The notes under the pieces are model-generated. The model saw only the letters and a program-made list of their open reading frames with translations. It had not been told where the DNA came from and ran no database searches. 13,830 nt of DNA, from the NCBI GenBank assembly GCA_022865865.1, contig JALHTN010000059.1:1-13830 (forward strand), given 5' to 3'. Origin of the DNA: Anaerolineales bacterium. Lineage in GTDB: Bacteria > Chloroflexota > Anaerolineae > Anaerolineales > UBA4823. The position numbers were made by a program, and so were the translations under genes. Shown here piece after piece: positions 1 to 8,363 of this stretch (position 1 is its first letter; each line of letters begins with the position of its first letter).

Positions 1-193
1 ATGATTTTATAGCGTTAATTCCTGGGTGAGAGAAGGCAAATATTCTTGGTTTTTGGGTTTCCCTAACAACCACCTGGAAATGCGGTGTTCCAATAATTTT
101 ACCAATTTTCCTTAAAGGGAGTAGAAACTGGATCACTATCTGACAGAATTTTTCCCCCAATTCACATTTGGATAACCTTTTGATCAAATTTTC

Positions 194-424
194 TTAATAT
201 GGTAGATATTTGCTAAATACGATCGTGCAACATCTTTTCTGTAATTGCGTTAAGGTGACGCATTGTTCGTGAAGTTTACAACCATTCAACGGATAATAAA
301 TCCTACCTGTCTCCCAAGTTTCGCTGATCTCCATTTGCAGAGCGCTCACCAGCCTCAAGCAAGGCGCTTCGTTGGGGAAAATGCCTGCAACTCTGGTATG
401 TTGTCGGATTTCCAGGCACACTCG
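194..424 (-). pseudogene. Decayed C-terminal fragment of an IS256 (mutator)-family transposase
   Basis: The minus-strand frame reads EIRQHTRVAGIFPN, then CLRLVSALQMEISE and WETGRIY. This matches the well-known C-terminal signature of IS256-type transposases (consensus like EIxRRTRVVGIFPN...LRLVSALLMEISEEWETGRxY). Only about 45 residues match. The homology is interrupted upstream by a TAG at 425-427, and further upstream the frame shows no transposase-like residues. The DDE catalytic core is absent, so this cannot encode a working enzyme. After GRIY the frame runs into unrelated-looking sequence, probably beyond the original stop. I found no terminal inverted repeats or target duplication that would delimit an element. 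It lies in an AT-rich gene-free stretch downstream of the PHP gene, which fits an old insertion. Confidence rests on recognising the motif by eye. Confidence 0.72.
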
Positions 425-844
425 CTACTTTTTTGGATACATCTGGCCTACGGTTCTTTGAATATTATTTTTTCTGAAAGAAGTTTACACTAACATCTCA
501 TAAGATTTATAAATCTGTGGTGTTTGTTCATAATTGGACTTATGGTCTGGATCATAAATTAACCTGTGGGTAAGCGAAGAAAACCAAACAGAAGTGCTGC
601 GCATAGGTAAAGACGGTATTATTCAATTAATAGATATTGCTTTCTGACTGCGAAAATTGTCTCAGTTTACCTGGCTATTCTTGAACTTCTATTATCAATT
701 TCCCCGAAGATCAAATTCTGACAAAACGAATCAGCATAGTTTTGCATAAACTGGCTTCTTCCTTAAACTGAATTCTGGATGTTGGGCCTCATCCTATTCT
801 CAAATCGAGATCCTAAATTGGCAGGATAATCAGTGAAGGTAAAC
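425..844. other. Gene-free AT-rich intergenic stretch
   Basis: No reading frame here looks like a real gene: frames are short, broken by stops and lack ribosome binding sites. One short plus-strand run (about 572-648) reads coding-like amino acids (SEENQTEVLRIGKDG, ending at a TGA near 646-648), but it has no start or SD and I do not recognise it. A 5-bp stem (ATCCT/AGGAT, near 810-829) is too weak to call a terminator for the PHP gene. Positions 1-193 likewise show nothing I can support. Confidence 0.6.
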
Positions 845-1909
845 CTATTTCAAAGATGATCCCTGGGTGATGGGGATATCCTTCTCATGGGAATTAACAA
901 AAATCGGATTGGTGATTGCCAGCGCCTCCCAATTCCTATCCAACACTTCAAACCGGTACCAGGCAGGGCGAGTCGGATCAACCTGATCGCGAAACTGGAC
1001 ACTAGTTTCCGGACCACTTAAATGCTCGTTGGCGATGATCTCCCCATTTCTTACAAGCTGGGCGTGGATATGATCAGGTCCATGAGAAATGGATGCAGTT
1101 ACCTCGATATCACCCGCTTGTTCCCCCAGATCATCGCCAATCATATAACTTGTGTTGTTCATCTCCGCTTGGACTGCGACTCGCGGACCCTTGCTCACGT
1201 AGACGCGCCGTCGCCGCAATCCCTCCAGAATAGCAGCAGCAGAGAGCTGCTCGGCATAAACGAAGGTAGTGGGTTGTCCCAAACGCTCGCCAGGCAGACC
1301 CTGATTCGTTTTCGGTGGATAATGATAGTCGCTGCCGCCGATCGCTGTAACTCGATAACCAGCGTTGAGCCAGGTAGTCCACAGATCGACAGTTTTGGGA
1401 TTAGCGAAGGTATTTTCAGGCCAATATAAATCATTCCAGAGCTCCACACAGTGGACATAGCGCAGATCAGTATCAAGGTAGCGCCAATCCCAGGGGTGAA
1501 GACGCGGATGATTAATTGAGTTCAATAATCCCTCCTGTGCTGTCGTGAGCATCAACTCGGTCACCGTGGGGTAATTCGAGGGTAAAGGTACGGCTTTACT
1601 GCTGGCACCGATTTCTTCGATCCAGTGGTGGCGCGCTTCAATGCCAAACACGTTAAAATGTCCCTTATCGAGGGTGACCTCTATCCCCGGAATGATCGGG
1701 AAATCCAGGTTCTCATCTATTTCAGAGAATCCGGAGATTGTGTTGTGATCGGTGATGGTGACGAAATCTAACCCTTCTGCCCGGGCTAATTCGGCCACCA
1801 CAGTTGGGGGATAATCTCCGTCTGAGGAGGCGTTGGTATGCACGTGAAAATCACCGCAGTACCAGCCGGACTTATCATTGAACACTTTGGTAAAGGAATA
1901 ACCTATCAT
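845..1909 (-). CDS. PHP-domain metallohydrolase, CehA/McbA type
   Basis: A predicted cytoplasmic metal-dependent hydrolase of the PHP fold, about 354 residues from the ATG at 1909. All metal-ligand motifs of the fold are visible: HVH (H22, H24), TDH (D54, H55), IE (E77), H84, NHP (H134) and SDYH (D194, H196). These normally hold a two- or three-metal centre that hydrolyses phosphoesters or, in CehA/McbA relatives, carbamate or ester bonds. The last 100 or so residues look like the beta-sandwich domain that follows the PHP domain in this family, with WYRFEV and ALAITNPIFV strands. I chose the ATG at 1909 (GAGG about 11 nt upstream); a longer frame begins at a TTG at 1972 that has no SD and would add 21 atypical residues. 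No signal peptide is seen. It is the last gene of the transporter operon, 109 nt after the PRC-barrel gene, so it may act on imported compounds; the substrate is unknown. Confidence 0.88.
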   Translation of the reverse strand: MIGYSFTKVFNDKSGWYCGDFHVHTNASSDGDYPPTVVAELARAEGLDFVTITDHNTISGFSEIDENLDFPIIPGIEVTLDKGHFNVFGIEARHHWIEEIGASSKAVPLPSNYPTVTELMLTTAQEGLLNSINHPRLHPWDWRYLDTDLRYVHCVELWNDLYWPENTFANPKTVDLWTTWLNAGYRVTAIGGSDYHYPPKTNQGLPGERLGQPTTFVYAEQLSAAAILEGLRRRRVYVSKGPRVAVQAEMNNTSYMIGDDLGEQAGDIEVTASISHGPDHIHAQLVRNGEIIANEHLSGPETSVQFRDQVDPTRPAWYRFEVLDRNWEALAITNPIFVNSHEKDIPITQGSSLK

Positions 1910-2018
1910 AGGACACAATACCTCTATTGATAATTTTGAAAAGACGCGGATTATCCAATTTTGTTTCGTCAAATTACATAGCGTTCTTTTTTTATAAGAC
2001 TGTGTTTCCGGATTGAGA

Positions 2019-2636
2019 TTACTTCCACCAACGTCGCTTCACAGGAACGCTCGGCATTGAGGCGATGGTTTTTTTATCTACTTTCAAATGCACAACTTTT
2101 TCCTCAATGCTTTCGATTTGGGACAAAGGGATGCAGATATCTTTTTCTTTCCACGGGTGGCCTTCTCTCAAACAAAGGTGGGTGATATTCCCACTTACTG
2201 GTCCGACGATGAACTCGTCCACCCTTCCGACCCAGCCATCAGTGGCACGCACACGAGTACCCCTGCGTACCGCCAATTCGCCAGGAGGGATCCGCCTCAC
2301 CTTTTCGTCAACAATCCGTTTTGTCGATACCACATACGGCCATAATACGGTCAGGCTGGGATCGGTTGCATGATGAGGCAGGTCGGTATAAATGAATTCT
2401 GGTTGATTGAAGGTTTCCATCTTCGCAAATTCCTCTTTCGTGCAGCTCAGCAGTATTACCTCAGTAGCAGTATGAGTGACCAATTTTACTGAGACCAGGC
2501 GCTCAACTGCTGGTTGCTGCTTTGATTTCACCACAAGGTGCGTGATCTGCTCAGTAGTGGGATTCAAGATTATGTAAGTGGAACGACCACAATGACCATC
2601 GCTGCAGTGTACATCGACATTTAAGGGGAATTCCAT
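2019..2636 (-). CDS. Two-domain PRC-barrel-like protein
   Basis: A soluble protein of about 205 residues with two copies of a PRC-barrel-like pattern. The first (about 2-66) has LNVDVHCSDGHCG followed by ITHLVVKSK; the second (about 119-190) has GTRVRATDGWVGRVDEF followed by GNITHLCLRE. The repeated pattern of V-x-x-DG-x-x-G...D...ITHL is the family hallmark. PRC-barrel domains are small beta-barrels known from the photosynthetic reaction centre H subunit and from RimM; in most bacteria their role is not known. The start at 2636 is favoured because GGAGG (2645-2649) lies 8 nt upstream; an ATG at 2651 would put that SD inside the gene. It follows the OppF-type gene by 16 nt and is probably translated together with it. 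Cys11 and Cys16 in the first domain form a CX4C pair, which may be chance. It has no obvious link to transport. Confidence 0.8.
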   Translation of the reverse strand: MEFPLNVDVHCSDGHCGRSTYIILNPTTEQITHLVVKSKQQPAVERLVSVKLVTHTATEVILLSCTKEEFAKMETFNQPEFIYTDLPHHATDPSLTVLWPYVVSTKRIVDEKVRRIPPGELAVRRGTRVRATDGWVGRVDEFIVGPVSGNITHLCLREGHPWKEKDICIPLSQIESIEEKVVHLKVDKKTIASMPSVPVKRRWWK

Positions 2637-2652
2637 TGATTTATCCTCCATC

Positions 2653-3696
2653 TCAGGCCATTATTGATTCCAGGATTTTCTGTTCAGGGATCTTGCTGCT
2701 GCCTGTCTCGTCGGCCAGGTGACAGGCGATAAAATGGCCGGGGTGGATTTCTCGGAACTCTGGCTCTACTGTTATGCACTCTTCTACCGTCAAGGGGCAA
2801 CGAGTGTGAAAGACACAACCAGAGGGCGGATTGGCTGGGCTGGGTGGGTCTCCCTTGAGAATGAAACGCTTTCGACTCTTTTCAAGCTCAGGATTTGGCA
2901 GTGGTACTGCTGAGTTCAGTGATTGGGTGTAGGGGTGCAGCGGATCTTCAAAGAGGGTATTGCGATCGGTCATCTCCATGATCTTGCCCAGGTACATTAC
3001 CATGATGCGATGTGAAATGTGCTTCACCATGCTCAGGTCGTGGGCAATAAAAAGATAAGCCAAATCCAATGTTTCTTGTAGGTCCTGCAAAAGATTAACA
3101 ACCTGAGCCTGGATGGAGACATCCAATGCCGAGATCGGTTCATCGCAAACGATGAAGCTCGGGTTCAGCGACAGAGCGCGGGCGATCCCAATCCGCTGGC
3201 GCTGACCGCCGGAGAATTCATGCGGGAAGCGTTTCATGTAGAATGGATCCATCCCAACCAATTCCAGCAGCTCTGCAACCCGATCTTTTAATTCCTGGCT
3301 GCCATTTCTCACCAGGCCGTTGATGACCAACGGTTCACCAACGATTTTGCCCACCGTGTGGCGAGGGTTGAGCGAGGCGTAGGGGTCTTGGAAAATCATC
3401 TGCATCTGCGGGCGTCGCTGGCGCAATTCCTTATTACTCAACTGGGTCAGATCATCACCATTGAACAGCACCTGACCGCTGGTTGGCTCGAGCAAAAGAA
3501 GGATAGCACGTCCAGCAGTTGATTTTCCGCAGCCGCTCTCACCCACCATACCCACCGTTTCAGCCCTTTTGATATCAAACGAAATACCGTCAACTGCCTT
3601 AACCGCACCTACCTGGCGACCCAAGAAACCACCAGTGATTGGAAAGTGTTTTTTAAGATTCACTACTCTCAGTAATTCGTGGTTTTCAGCCTGCAC
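2653..3696 (-). CDS. Peptide-type ABC transporter ATPase, OppF/DppF type
   Basis: One of two ATPases that drive the importer from the cytoplasmic side. In the 347-residue form: Walker [10 protein letters not shown] (52-60), Q-loop Q103, signature FSGGQRQR (161-168), Walker B CDEP (D185, E186) and H-loop H219. The C-terminal oligopeptide-transporter extension follows, with cysteines C294-X5-C300-X6-C307-X17-C325. That spacing is the one known to bind a 4Fe-4S cluster in peptide/nickel-type ATPases. The GTG at 3696 is preferred: AAGGAG (3703-3708) sits 6 nt upstream. The ATG at 3720 and the earlier start at 3753 lack an SD and would overlap the previous gene far more. With the GTG start the gene overlaps the OppD-type gene by 11 nt, implying translational coupling. 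The transported solute cannot be deduced; peptides, nickel chelates, sugars and other solutes are all handled by this family. Confidence 0.95.
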   Translation of the reverse strand: MQAENHELLRVVNLKKHFPITGGFLGRQVGAVKAVDGISFDIKRAETVGMVGESGCGKSTAGRAILLLLEPTSGQVLFNGDDLTQLSNKELRQRRPQMQMIFQDPYASLNPRHTVGKIVGEPLVINGLVRNGSQELKDRVAELLELVGMDPFYMKRFPHEFSGGQRQRIGIARALSLNPSFIVCDEPISALDVSIQAQVVNLLQDLQETLDLAYLFIAHDLSMVKHISHRIMVMYLGKIMEMTDRNTLFEDPLHPYTQSLNSAVPLPNPELEKSRKRFILKGDPPSPANPPSGCVFHTRCPLTVEECITVEPEFREIHPGHFIACHLADETGSSKIPEQKILESIMA

Positions 3697-4681
3697 GCGG
3701 TTCTCCTTTATCCATATCATAGAAGCATGCGGTCTGGTGCTGCTCACCAACATTCACTGGCGCTGGAATTTCCTGCCAGCAGCGCTCAAATACATATTCA
3801 CAGCGCCACGCAAAAGGGCAATGGGTCAACGGGATGAGCAAGTCTGGCGGGGCACCCTGGATGCTTACCAGGCGCTTGGATTCTCTGCTATCCAGGCGCG
3901 GCAGTGCCCCGAGCAAACCGACGGTGTAGGGATGCTGGGGATTCTCATACAGATCCTTGACCAGTGCGATTTCTGCTGAACGGCCTCCATACATGACCAT
4001 CACCCGGTCGGCAATCCCGGCCACGACACCCAGGTCGTGTGTAATCCAAATCACTGCCACCCCGAGAGCATCTTTCAGGCGCTTGAAAAGTTCTACGATC
4101 TGGGCCTGGACGGTCACATCCAGGGCTGTGGTCGGCTCGTCGGCGATGATGATTTTAGGAGAGCAGGCGATGGCAATGGCGATCACCACCCGCTGACGCA
4201 TTCCACCTGAAAATTGGAATGGGTAGGCTTTATAGCGCAGTTCCGGGTCGGGGATACCGACCTGGGTCAGGAGTTCAATAACTCGATCCCGGGCCTCATC
4301 CTTATTCATTCCCAAATGCTTGACCAAGGTTTCGGATATCTGCTCACCAATCGTCATTATAGGATTCAATGAAGAGATGGGGTCCTGGAAGACAAACCCA
4401 ATCTGACCCCCGCGAATATCGCGTAGTTCTACCGGGCTAAGCTGCAGCAAATCTTGATTGTTATAATAAATAGCCTCCCCACTTTCTACTTTTCCCGGCG
4501 GCATTGGAATCAGTCCCAAAAGGGACATCATGGTCACACTCTTACCGCTGCCGCTCTCTCCTACGATAGCTAATGTTTCGCCGTCTTCTAGGTCAAAGCT
4601 GACTCCATTCACCGCGTTAACAACTCCATCAAGAGTGTAGAATTTTGTAACCAGGTTTTTGACTTCTAAGACTTTTGCCAT
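3686..4681 (-). CDS. Peptide-type ABC transporter ATPase, OppD/DppD type
   Basis: The second ATPase of the importer, 331 residues from the ATG at 4681. Visible motifs: Walker A GESGSGKS (41-48), Q-loop Q99 in [10 protein letters not shown], signature FSGGMRQR (157-164), Walker B ADEP (D181, E182), D-loop ALD and H-loop H215. Like its partner it ends with a four-cysteine set with identical spacing (C288, C294, C301, C319), expected for a 4Fe-4S cluster. The signature carries GGM rather than GGQ, which is normal for OppD-type subunits and helps separate it from the OppF-type partner. The start at 4681 has AAGG 5 nt upstream and leaves a 10-nt gap to the preceding permease gene; a longer frame from 4744 would overlap that gene by 53 nt. 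Both ATPases look catalytically complete, so the pair probably works as a heterodimer. Confidence 0.95.
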   Translation of the reverse strand: MAKVLEVKNLVTKFYTLDGVVNAVNGVSFDLEDGETLAIVGESGSGKSVTMMSLLGLIPMPPGKVESGEAIYYNNQDLLQLSPVELRDIRGGQIGFVFQDPISSLNPIMTIGEQISETLVKHLGMNKDEARDRVIELLTQVGIPDPELRYKAYPFQFSGGMRQRVVIAIAIACSPKIIIADEPTTALDVTVQAQIVELFKRLKDALGVAVIWITHDLGVVAGIADRVMVMYGGRSAEIALVKDLYENPQHPYTVGLLGALPRLDSRESKRLVSIQGAPPDLLIPLTHCPFAWRCEYVFERCWQEIPAPVNVGEQHQTACFYDMDKGEPRAG

Positions 4682-4691
4682 CACTACCTTC

Positions 4692-5636
4692 TTACTTCCT
4701 GGAGCGTCGCAAACGTGGGTCAAGTACATCGCGCAGCCAATCACCCACCAGGTTCATCCCCAAAGAGGTCCACATGATAGCCAAGCCGGGTGCACCTGCG
4801 ATCCAGGGGCAGCATTGCAGATACTTGCGGCCAGCAGCTAACATGTTTCCCCAACTGGGAACGCTGGGTGGTACGCTCAGTCCCAAGAAACCAAGGCCGG
4901 CTTCGTAGAATATCATGGCTGACATTTCGAAAGTAGCCAGGGTGATCAATGGGCCGATCAGGTTGGGTGTGATATGGTCGAAAATGATGCGCGGCCAGCG
5001 AGCACCAGCGCAGATAGCTGATTCCACATAACCCGACTGGCGCATCCGCAGTACCTCGCCGCGCGTCACGCGGGCGAAGATAGGCGAGTCGGTGATACCG
5101 AAGATCAAGATAACGTTAATCAGGCTATTCCCCAGAATGGCCGCGATGAAGACAACGAATAATAGATAAGGCAAAGATAATATCAAGTTGATAATGCTCA
5201 TGATGGTAGAGTCTATTCGACCACCCATGTAGCCAGCAATCGCGCCAATGACCAGACCCAGACTGGCTGCAATTAACACCCCAAAAAAGGCCACAGTCAG
5301 TGAGACGCGTGCTCCGTATATAAGGCGGCTGAAAATATCCCGCCCCAGGTTGTCGGTGCCCAATATGTGGTCCCAACTGCCCTCTTCGCTCCAGACCGGG
5401 GGTGTTTTGCTTGCGCGCAAGTTCTGATCAAGTGGGTCATAAGGTGCAATCCAGGGTGCAAACACAGCTGCTACCACGACGGTAAGGAACATAATCATCC
5501 CGATCACACCGCTCTTGTCACGCCACAGGAAGCGCCCTGTATAAGCTATGCGTTCCTGAAATGTGCGCTCTACTTCCAGCAGGTTGTCGGCGGAAGGGCC
5601 AGGCGTTTGCTGTGGTGTTGTTGCTCTATTTGCCAT
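4692..5636 (-). CDS. ABC transporter permease, OppC/DppC type
   Basis: One of two membrane subunits forming the import channel, 314 residues. An N-terminal cytoplasmic arm is followed by TM1 (about 43-64), an exposed stretch containing LGTDNLGRDIFSRL (92-105), which is a hallmark of the OppC/DppC group, and then further hydrophobic segments near 112-136, 146-178, 229-251 and 283-299. The EAA loop that docks onto the ATPases is at about 194-225 and contains GARWPRIIFDHITPN. The C-terminus GDWLRDVLDPRLR is also typical. The start is the ATG at 5636, with AAGGA 6 nt upstream, overlapping the end of the DppB-type gene by 11 nt; a start at 5663 has no visible SD. Length and motifs are normal and nothing appears missing. 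Confidence 0.94.
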   Translation of the reverse strand: MANRATTPQQTPGPSADNLLEVERTFQERIAYTGRFLWRDKSGVIGMIMFLTVVVAAVFAPWIAPYDPLDQNLRASKTPPVWSEEGSWDHILGTDNLGRDIFSRLIYGARVSLTVAFFGVLIAASLGLVIGAIAGYMGGRIDSTIMSIINLILSLPYLLFVVFIAAILGNSLINVILIFGITDSPIFARVTRGEVLRMRQSGYVESAICAGARWPRIIFDHITPNLIGPLITLATFEMSAMIFYEAGLGFLGLSVPPSVPSWGNMLAAGRKYLQCCPWIAGAPGLAIMWTSLGMNLVGDWLRDVLDPRLRRSRK

Positions 5637-6546
5637 AGCGAATCCTTGGATCGATAATTGCATAGGTCATATCGGTCAGCAGATTGAGCCCCAAAACGAC
5701 CACCGCAGTGAAAACGGCAATGGCCTGCACCAGAGGAAAATCTCGCCAGCCGATTGACTGCTCGAGTAATTGTCCCATTCCCGGCCAGGCGAAGATGGCT
5801 TCGATATAGATGGAGCCACCCAGCAAATACCCAAATTGAATGCCAATGACACTCACCAGGGGGATAGCAACGTTCCTGAATACATGTTTAGAGTAGATTG
5901 TTTTACGTTCCAGTCCTTTACTACGGGCGGTGCGGATGAAATCTTCCCCCCGAATTTCCAATACGGACGAGCGTGTCAGGCGCACAATTTGACCCATTAC
6001 GGGTAAGCCAAGCACAAAGGCCGGCATAACTACTGACTTCCATTCATCACGACCAAAGGTTGGGAACCAGCGCAGACTCACAGCAAAAAAGGAAATCATG
6101 ATCAACGCCAGCCAGAAATTAGGAACGCTCTGGCCAAGAAGAGCCAGGACGCGCGCTATGTTATCTATAAAACTTCCCGGGTTGAATCCCCCAACCAAGC
6201 CAAGCGGGAGACCTACCACCACTGCGAGAATCAGTGCTGTCAAGGCTAACTGCAATGTTGCCGGCAGTCGTTCCAACACCATCGGCATAGCTGGTGTCTT
6301 GAAGTGTAGCGAATCGCCAAAATCACCCACGATCGCGCCAGACATGAAACGCCCAAACTGGACGATGGTCGGATCGTTAAAGCCCATTCTCTCCCGGAAT
6401 TCTTCCATATCCTCAGGAGAAGCTTCGCGAGACATCATCAGCGTTGCTGGGTCTCCGGTGACACGAACCATGGTGAACACCAATAGGAGAACCCCGAAAA
6501 TCAGTAAAACTGATTGACCCAGTTTAGAGAGGAAATATCGCTGCAT
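5626..6546 (-). CDS. ABC transporter permease, OppB/DppB type
   Basis: The partner membrane subunit, 306 residues. It begins with the typical short cytoplasmic end and TM1 (about 9-29), then a large exterior loop with ERMGFNDP and a GDFGDSL motif (74-80) characteristic of DppB/OppB/NikB permeases. Further membrane segments lie near 97-118, 133-157, 171-190, 229-250 and 274-296. The EAA loop (about 201-229) includes FIRTARSKGL and HVFRNVAIP, which contact the ATPases. The C-terminus YAIIDPRIRYG is family-typical. The ATG at 6546 has AGGAG 7 nt upstream. It is the first of the tightly packed membrane/ATPase genes and lies 111 nt after the binding-protein gene, with a strong hairpin in that gap. 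Confidence 0.95.
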   Translation of the reverse strand: MQRYFLSKLGQSVLLIFGVLLLVFTMVRVTGDPATLMMSREASPEDMEEFRERMGFNDPTIVQFGRFMSGAIVGDFGDSLHFKTPAMPMVLERLPATLQLALTALILAVVVGLPLGLVGGFNPGSFIDNIARVLALLGQSVPNFWLALIMISFFAVSLRWFPTFGRDEWKSVVMPAFVLGLPVMGQIVRLTRSSVLEIRGEDFIRTARSKGLERKTIYSKHVFRNVAIPLVSVIGIQFGYLLGGSIYIEAIFAWPGMGQLLEQSIGWRDFPLVQAIAVFTAVVVLGLNLLTDMTYAIIDPRIRYGK

Positions 6547-6607
6547 ATATTTCTCCTATTACGTTTTTCAGGCTCCACCCCTCGTACATCGTGTTCTAAG
6601 GAGAGTC

Positions 6608-6637
6608 ATGAGAGGGCGGCTGAAGCCGCCCTCTCAT
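6608..6637 (-). promoter_or_regulatory. Intercistronic hairpin between binding protein and permease genes
   Basis: A perfect inverted repeat: ATGAGAGGGCGGCT and AGCCGCCCTCTCAT, 14 bp per arm with two bases between them (an effective UUCA loop at the tip). It is GC-rich and lies about 20 nt after the lipoprotein stop. No run of U follows it on the minus transcript, so it is not a classic Rho-independent terminator. Such hairpins after the binding-protein gene commonly protect the upstream mRNA from 3' decay or lower transcription of the permease genes, giving an excess of binding protein. That function is inferred. Confidence 0.8.
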
Positions 6638-6657
6638 TCTCGACTTTTGTTATGAAT

Positions 6658-8301
6658 CTATTCTCCGACAAGAAAGACATCGAATAAATCGTAGCCCTCG
6701 AACGGAAGCGGCTCGTACCCCTGCACCCTGGTGTTGATTGCTTCGAATTGAACGGGTTGGTAGAGGTATATAAATGGCGGGTCTTCCTGCATATATACCT
6801 GCAGTTCCCCGTACAACGCAGCGCGCTCATCCTGGTCTGGTGTCCCTTGGATCTCCAGCAATAAAGCATCAATCTGTGGGTCAGACCAGGCGGAGTAGCT
6901 TGTATCCACACCGCCCAGGGCACCTGTCAATCGCCTGAATGCCTCGCCACCGGCTGCAGACCAGCTGTCCCCGAAGAGAGCCGGCAGCTCTTTGTTGGCT
7001 TCCAGGTCCCAGTACTGGCCAGATTCCATAAGATCTAGTGTGACATCGATACCGACATCACCAAGGAAGCCTACAACAGCCTCACATACTTCCTCAAAGT
7101 TGGTATATGCACCGACCGGGCAGGCCATATCCATAGCGAAGCCATTCGGGTATCCGGCCTCTTCCAGCAGTGCGAGGGCTTGATCCGGATCGTAGCCAAA
7201 TGGCTCGACATTGCCGTATCCCAGCTCACCGGCCACAACAAAGCCAGAGGCCGGTTCTGCAAAACCGTCAAACAGGGCATCAATGATGAGATCCGCGTCC
7301 ACAGCATAGTTCATCGCCTGGCGGACTTTGGCATCCATCGTCGGCTGGTCAATGCCAGTGGTCAGGTTGTTGAATGCGATATAGAAAACGCGTGCCACGG
7401 GGTATTTAACAACCTTGACATTTTCCACGCCTAACAGGCTCTGGGCCTCTTCAGCACTCAGGCGGGTGACGATGTCTACTTCACCTGTCTGGATGGCGGC
7501 CACGCGGGTGGCGGACTCAGGGATAGGTCGGAAGCTCACTGTCTCGATCTTGGGTGCCCCGCGCCAGTAATCGAGATTGGCTTCCATGGTAATGTGGTCG
7601 CCCTTGACCCATTCGACGAACTTAAAGGGTCCCGTACCCATGGGGTGTTCATCAAAGCCTTCCTGACCAACCTCTTCGAAGTAGGCAGGGGGAATCATCA
7701 TCCAGTAATCGGCAACCGTTGACAGGAAGAGCGCGTTGGGTTCTGCTAGTGTCGCCTTGACGGTATATTCATCAACTGCCTCGATTGAGGAGGCCGTTTC
7801 CCATTGATAGCTGTATTCAAAACCGGCGGTGCTTGCGCGCTCCCAATTGAAGACAACTGCGTCGGCATTGAACGGTTCACCGTTGTGGAAAACAACATCC
7901 TCGCGCAGGTAGAAAGTGTACTCAGTACCATCCTCAGAAGCTTCCCAGCTCTCGGCCAACTGGGGTTCGATTGTACCGCCCTCGCCGAACCAAACCAGCG
8001 AGTCATACAATTGAAAATCAGTTGTCGAGGCCTGGCGTTCAGCTGCCTGAACATGATCGAGGGAGTTGGGGAAGGTCGAGATCGCACGCACCAGTGTGCC
8101 TGTGGGTACTTCTGGCGGCGCAACTTCGACCGTTTTGACCACTTCGACTTCCTGGGTGACGATAACCTCCTGGGTAACTACAACCTCTTGGGTGACGATG
8201 ACTTCTTGAGTGACGATTACTTCTTTTGGCTGGCAGGCGGCAAGCATAAATAACCCGATTGCCAACAAAGCGATAACAGTCCAGGACCGTTTGGGTGACA
8301 T
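6658..8301 (-). CDS. ABC transporter solute-binding lipoprotein, family 5
   Basis: The extracytoplasmic receptor that captures the solute and delivers it to the permeases; 547 residues. The N-terminus has MSPKR, a hydrophobic stretch and a lipobox LAAC with the acylated cysteine at C23, so it should be anchored to the outer face of the membrane. Residues 28-60 are a low-complexity tether of VTQEV-type repeats. The rest is a family-5 (peptide/nickel/dipeptide) binding fold: LAESWEASEDGTEYTFYLRE and VVFHNGEPFNADAVVFNWER near the N-terminal lobe, HPMGTGPFKFVEW in the middle, KVRQAMNYAVDADLIID and YDPDQALALLEEAGYPNGF in the second lobe. AGGAG lies 8 nt before the ATG. It is the first gene of the operon, directly under the divergent regulatory region. 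The ligand cannot be told from the sequence; peptides are only one option. Confidence 0.96.
   Translation of the reverse strand: MSPKRSWTVIALLAIGLFMLAACQPKEVIVTQEVIVTQEVVVTQEVIVTQEVEVVKTVEVAPPEVPTGTLVRAISTFPNSLDHVQAAERQASTTDFQLYDSLVWFGEGGTIEPQLAESWEASEDGTEYTFYLREDVVFHNGEPFNADAVVFNWERASTAGFEYSYQWETASSIEAVDEYTVKATLAEPNALFLSTVADYWMMIPPAYFEEVGQEGFDEHPMGTGPFKFVEWVKGDHITMEANLDYWRGAPKIETVSFRPIPESATRVAAIQTGEVDIVTRLSAEEAQSLLGVENVKVVKYPVARVFYIAFNNLTTGIDQPTMDAKVRQAMNYAVDADLIIDALFDGFAEPASGFVVAGELGYGNVEPFGYDPDQALALLEEAGYPNGFAMDMACPVGAYTNFEEVCEAVVGFLGDVGIDVTLDLMESGQYWDLEANKELPALFGDSWSAAGGEAFRRLTGALGGVDTSYSAWSDPQIDALLLEIQGTPDQDERAALYGELQVYMQEDPPFIYLYQPVQFEAINTRVQGYEPLPFEGYDLFDVFLVGE
8122..8220 (-). repeat. 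Coding repeat: VTQEVI-type tether in the binding lipoprotein
   Basis: Four units of about 18 bp encode VTQEVI, VTQEVV, VTQEVI and VTQEVE, followed by a degenerate VVKTVEV tail. The units differ at the DNA level, mostly at third codon positions, so the amino acid pattern appears to be kept by selection. The repeat lies between lipid anchor and globular domain and probably serves as a spacer. Similar tethers are common in binding proteins of Chloroflexota. Confidence 0.85.
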
Positions 8302-8363
8302 TAAATCTTCTCCTTAAAATATTAAATCCAATTAGCTTAAATTATCTGATGGGGGGGAAGAGA

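Noticed and set aside
263..493. Plus-strand frame of 76 codons
   Set aside because: It is antisense to the transposase remnant, has no SD and no recognisable protein features.
1970..1972. TTG start for the PHP gene
   Set aside because: It has no SD and adds 21 residues that do not resemble the family N-terminus; the ATG at 1909 begins shortly before the WYCGDFHVHT region, as is usual.
6098..6517. Plus-strand frame of 139 codons antisense to the DppB-type gene
   Set aside because: It lacks an SD and lies wholly opposite a well-supported permease gene.
6608..6637. Rho-independent terminator after the lipoprotein gene
   Set aside because: The stem is strong, but no U run follows on the minus strand, and the permease genes downstream need read-through.
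8122..8220. CRISPR-like or tandem DNA repeat
   Set aside because: The 18-bp units are continuous with no spacers and lie in frame inside the lipoprotein gene.
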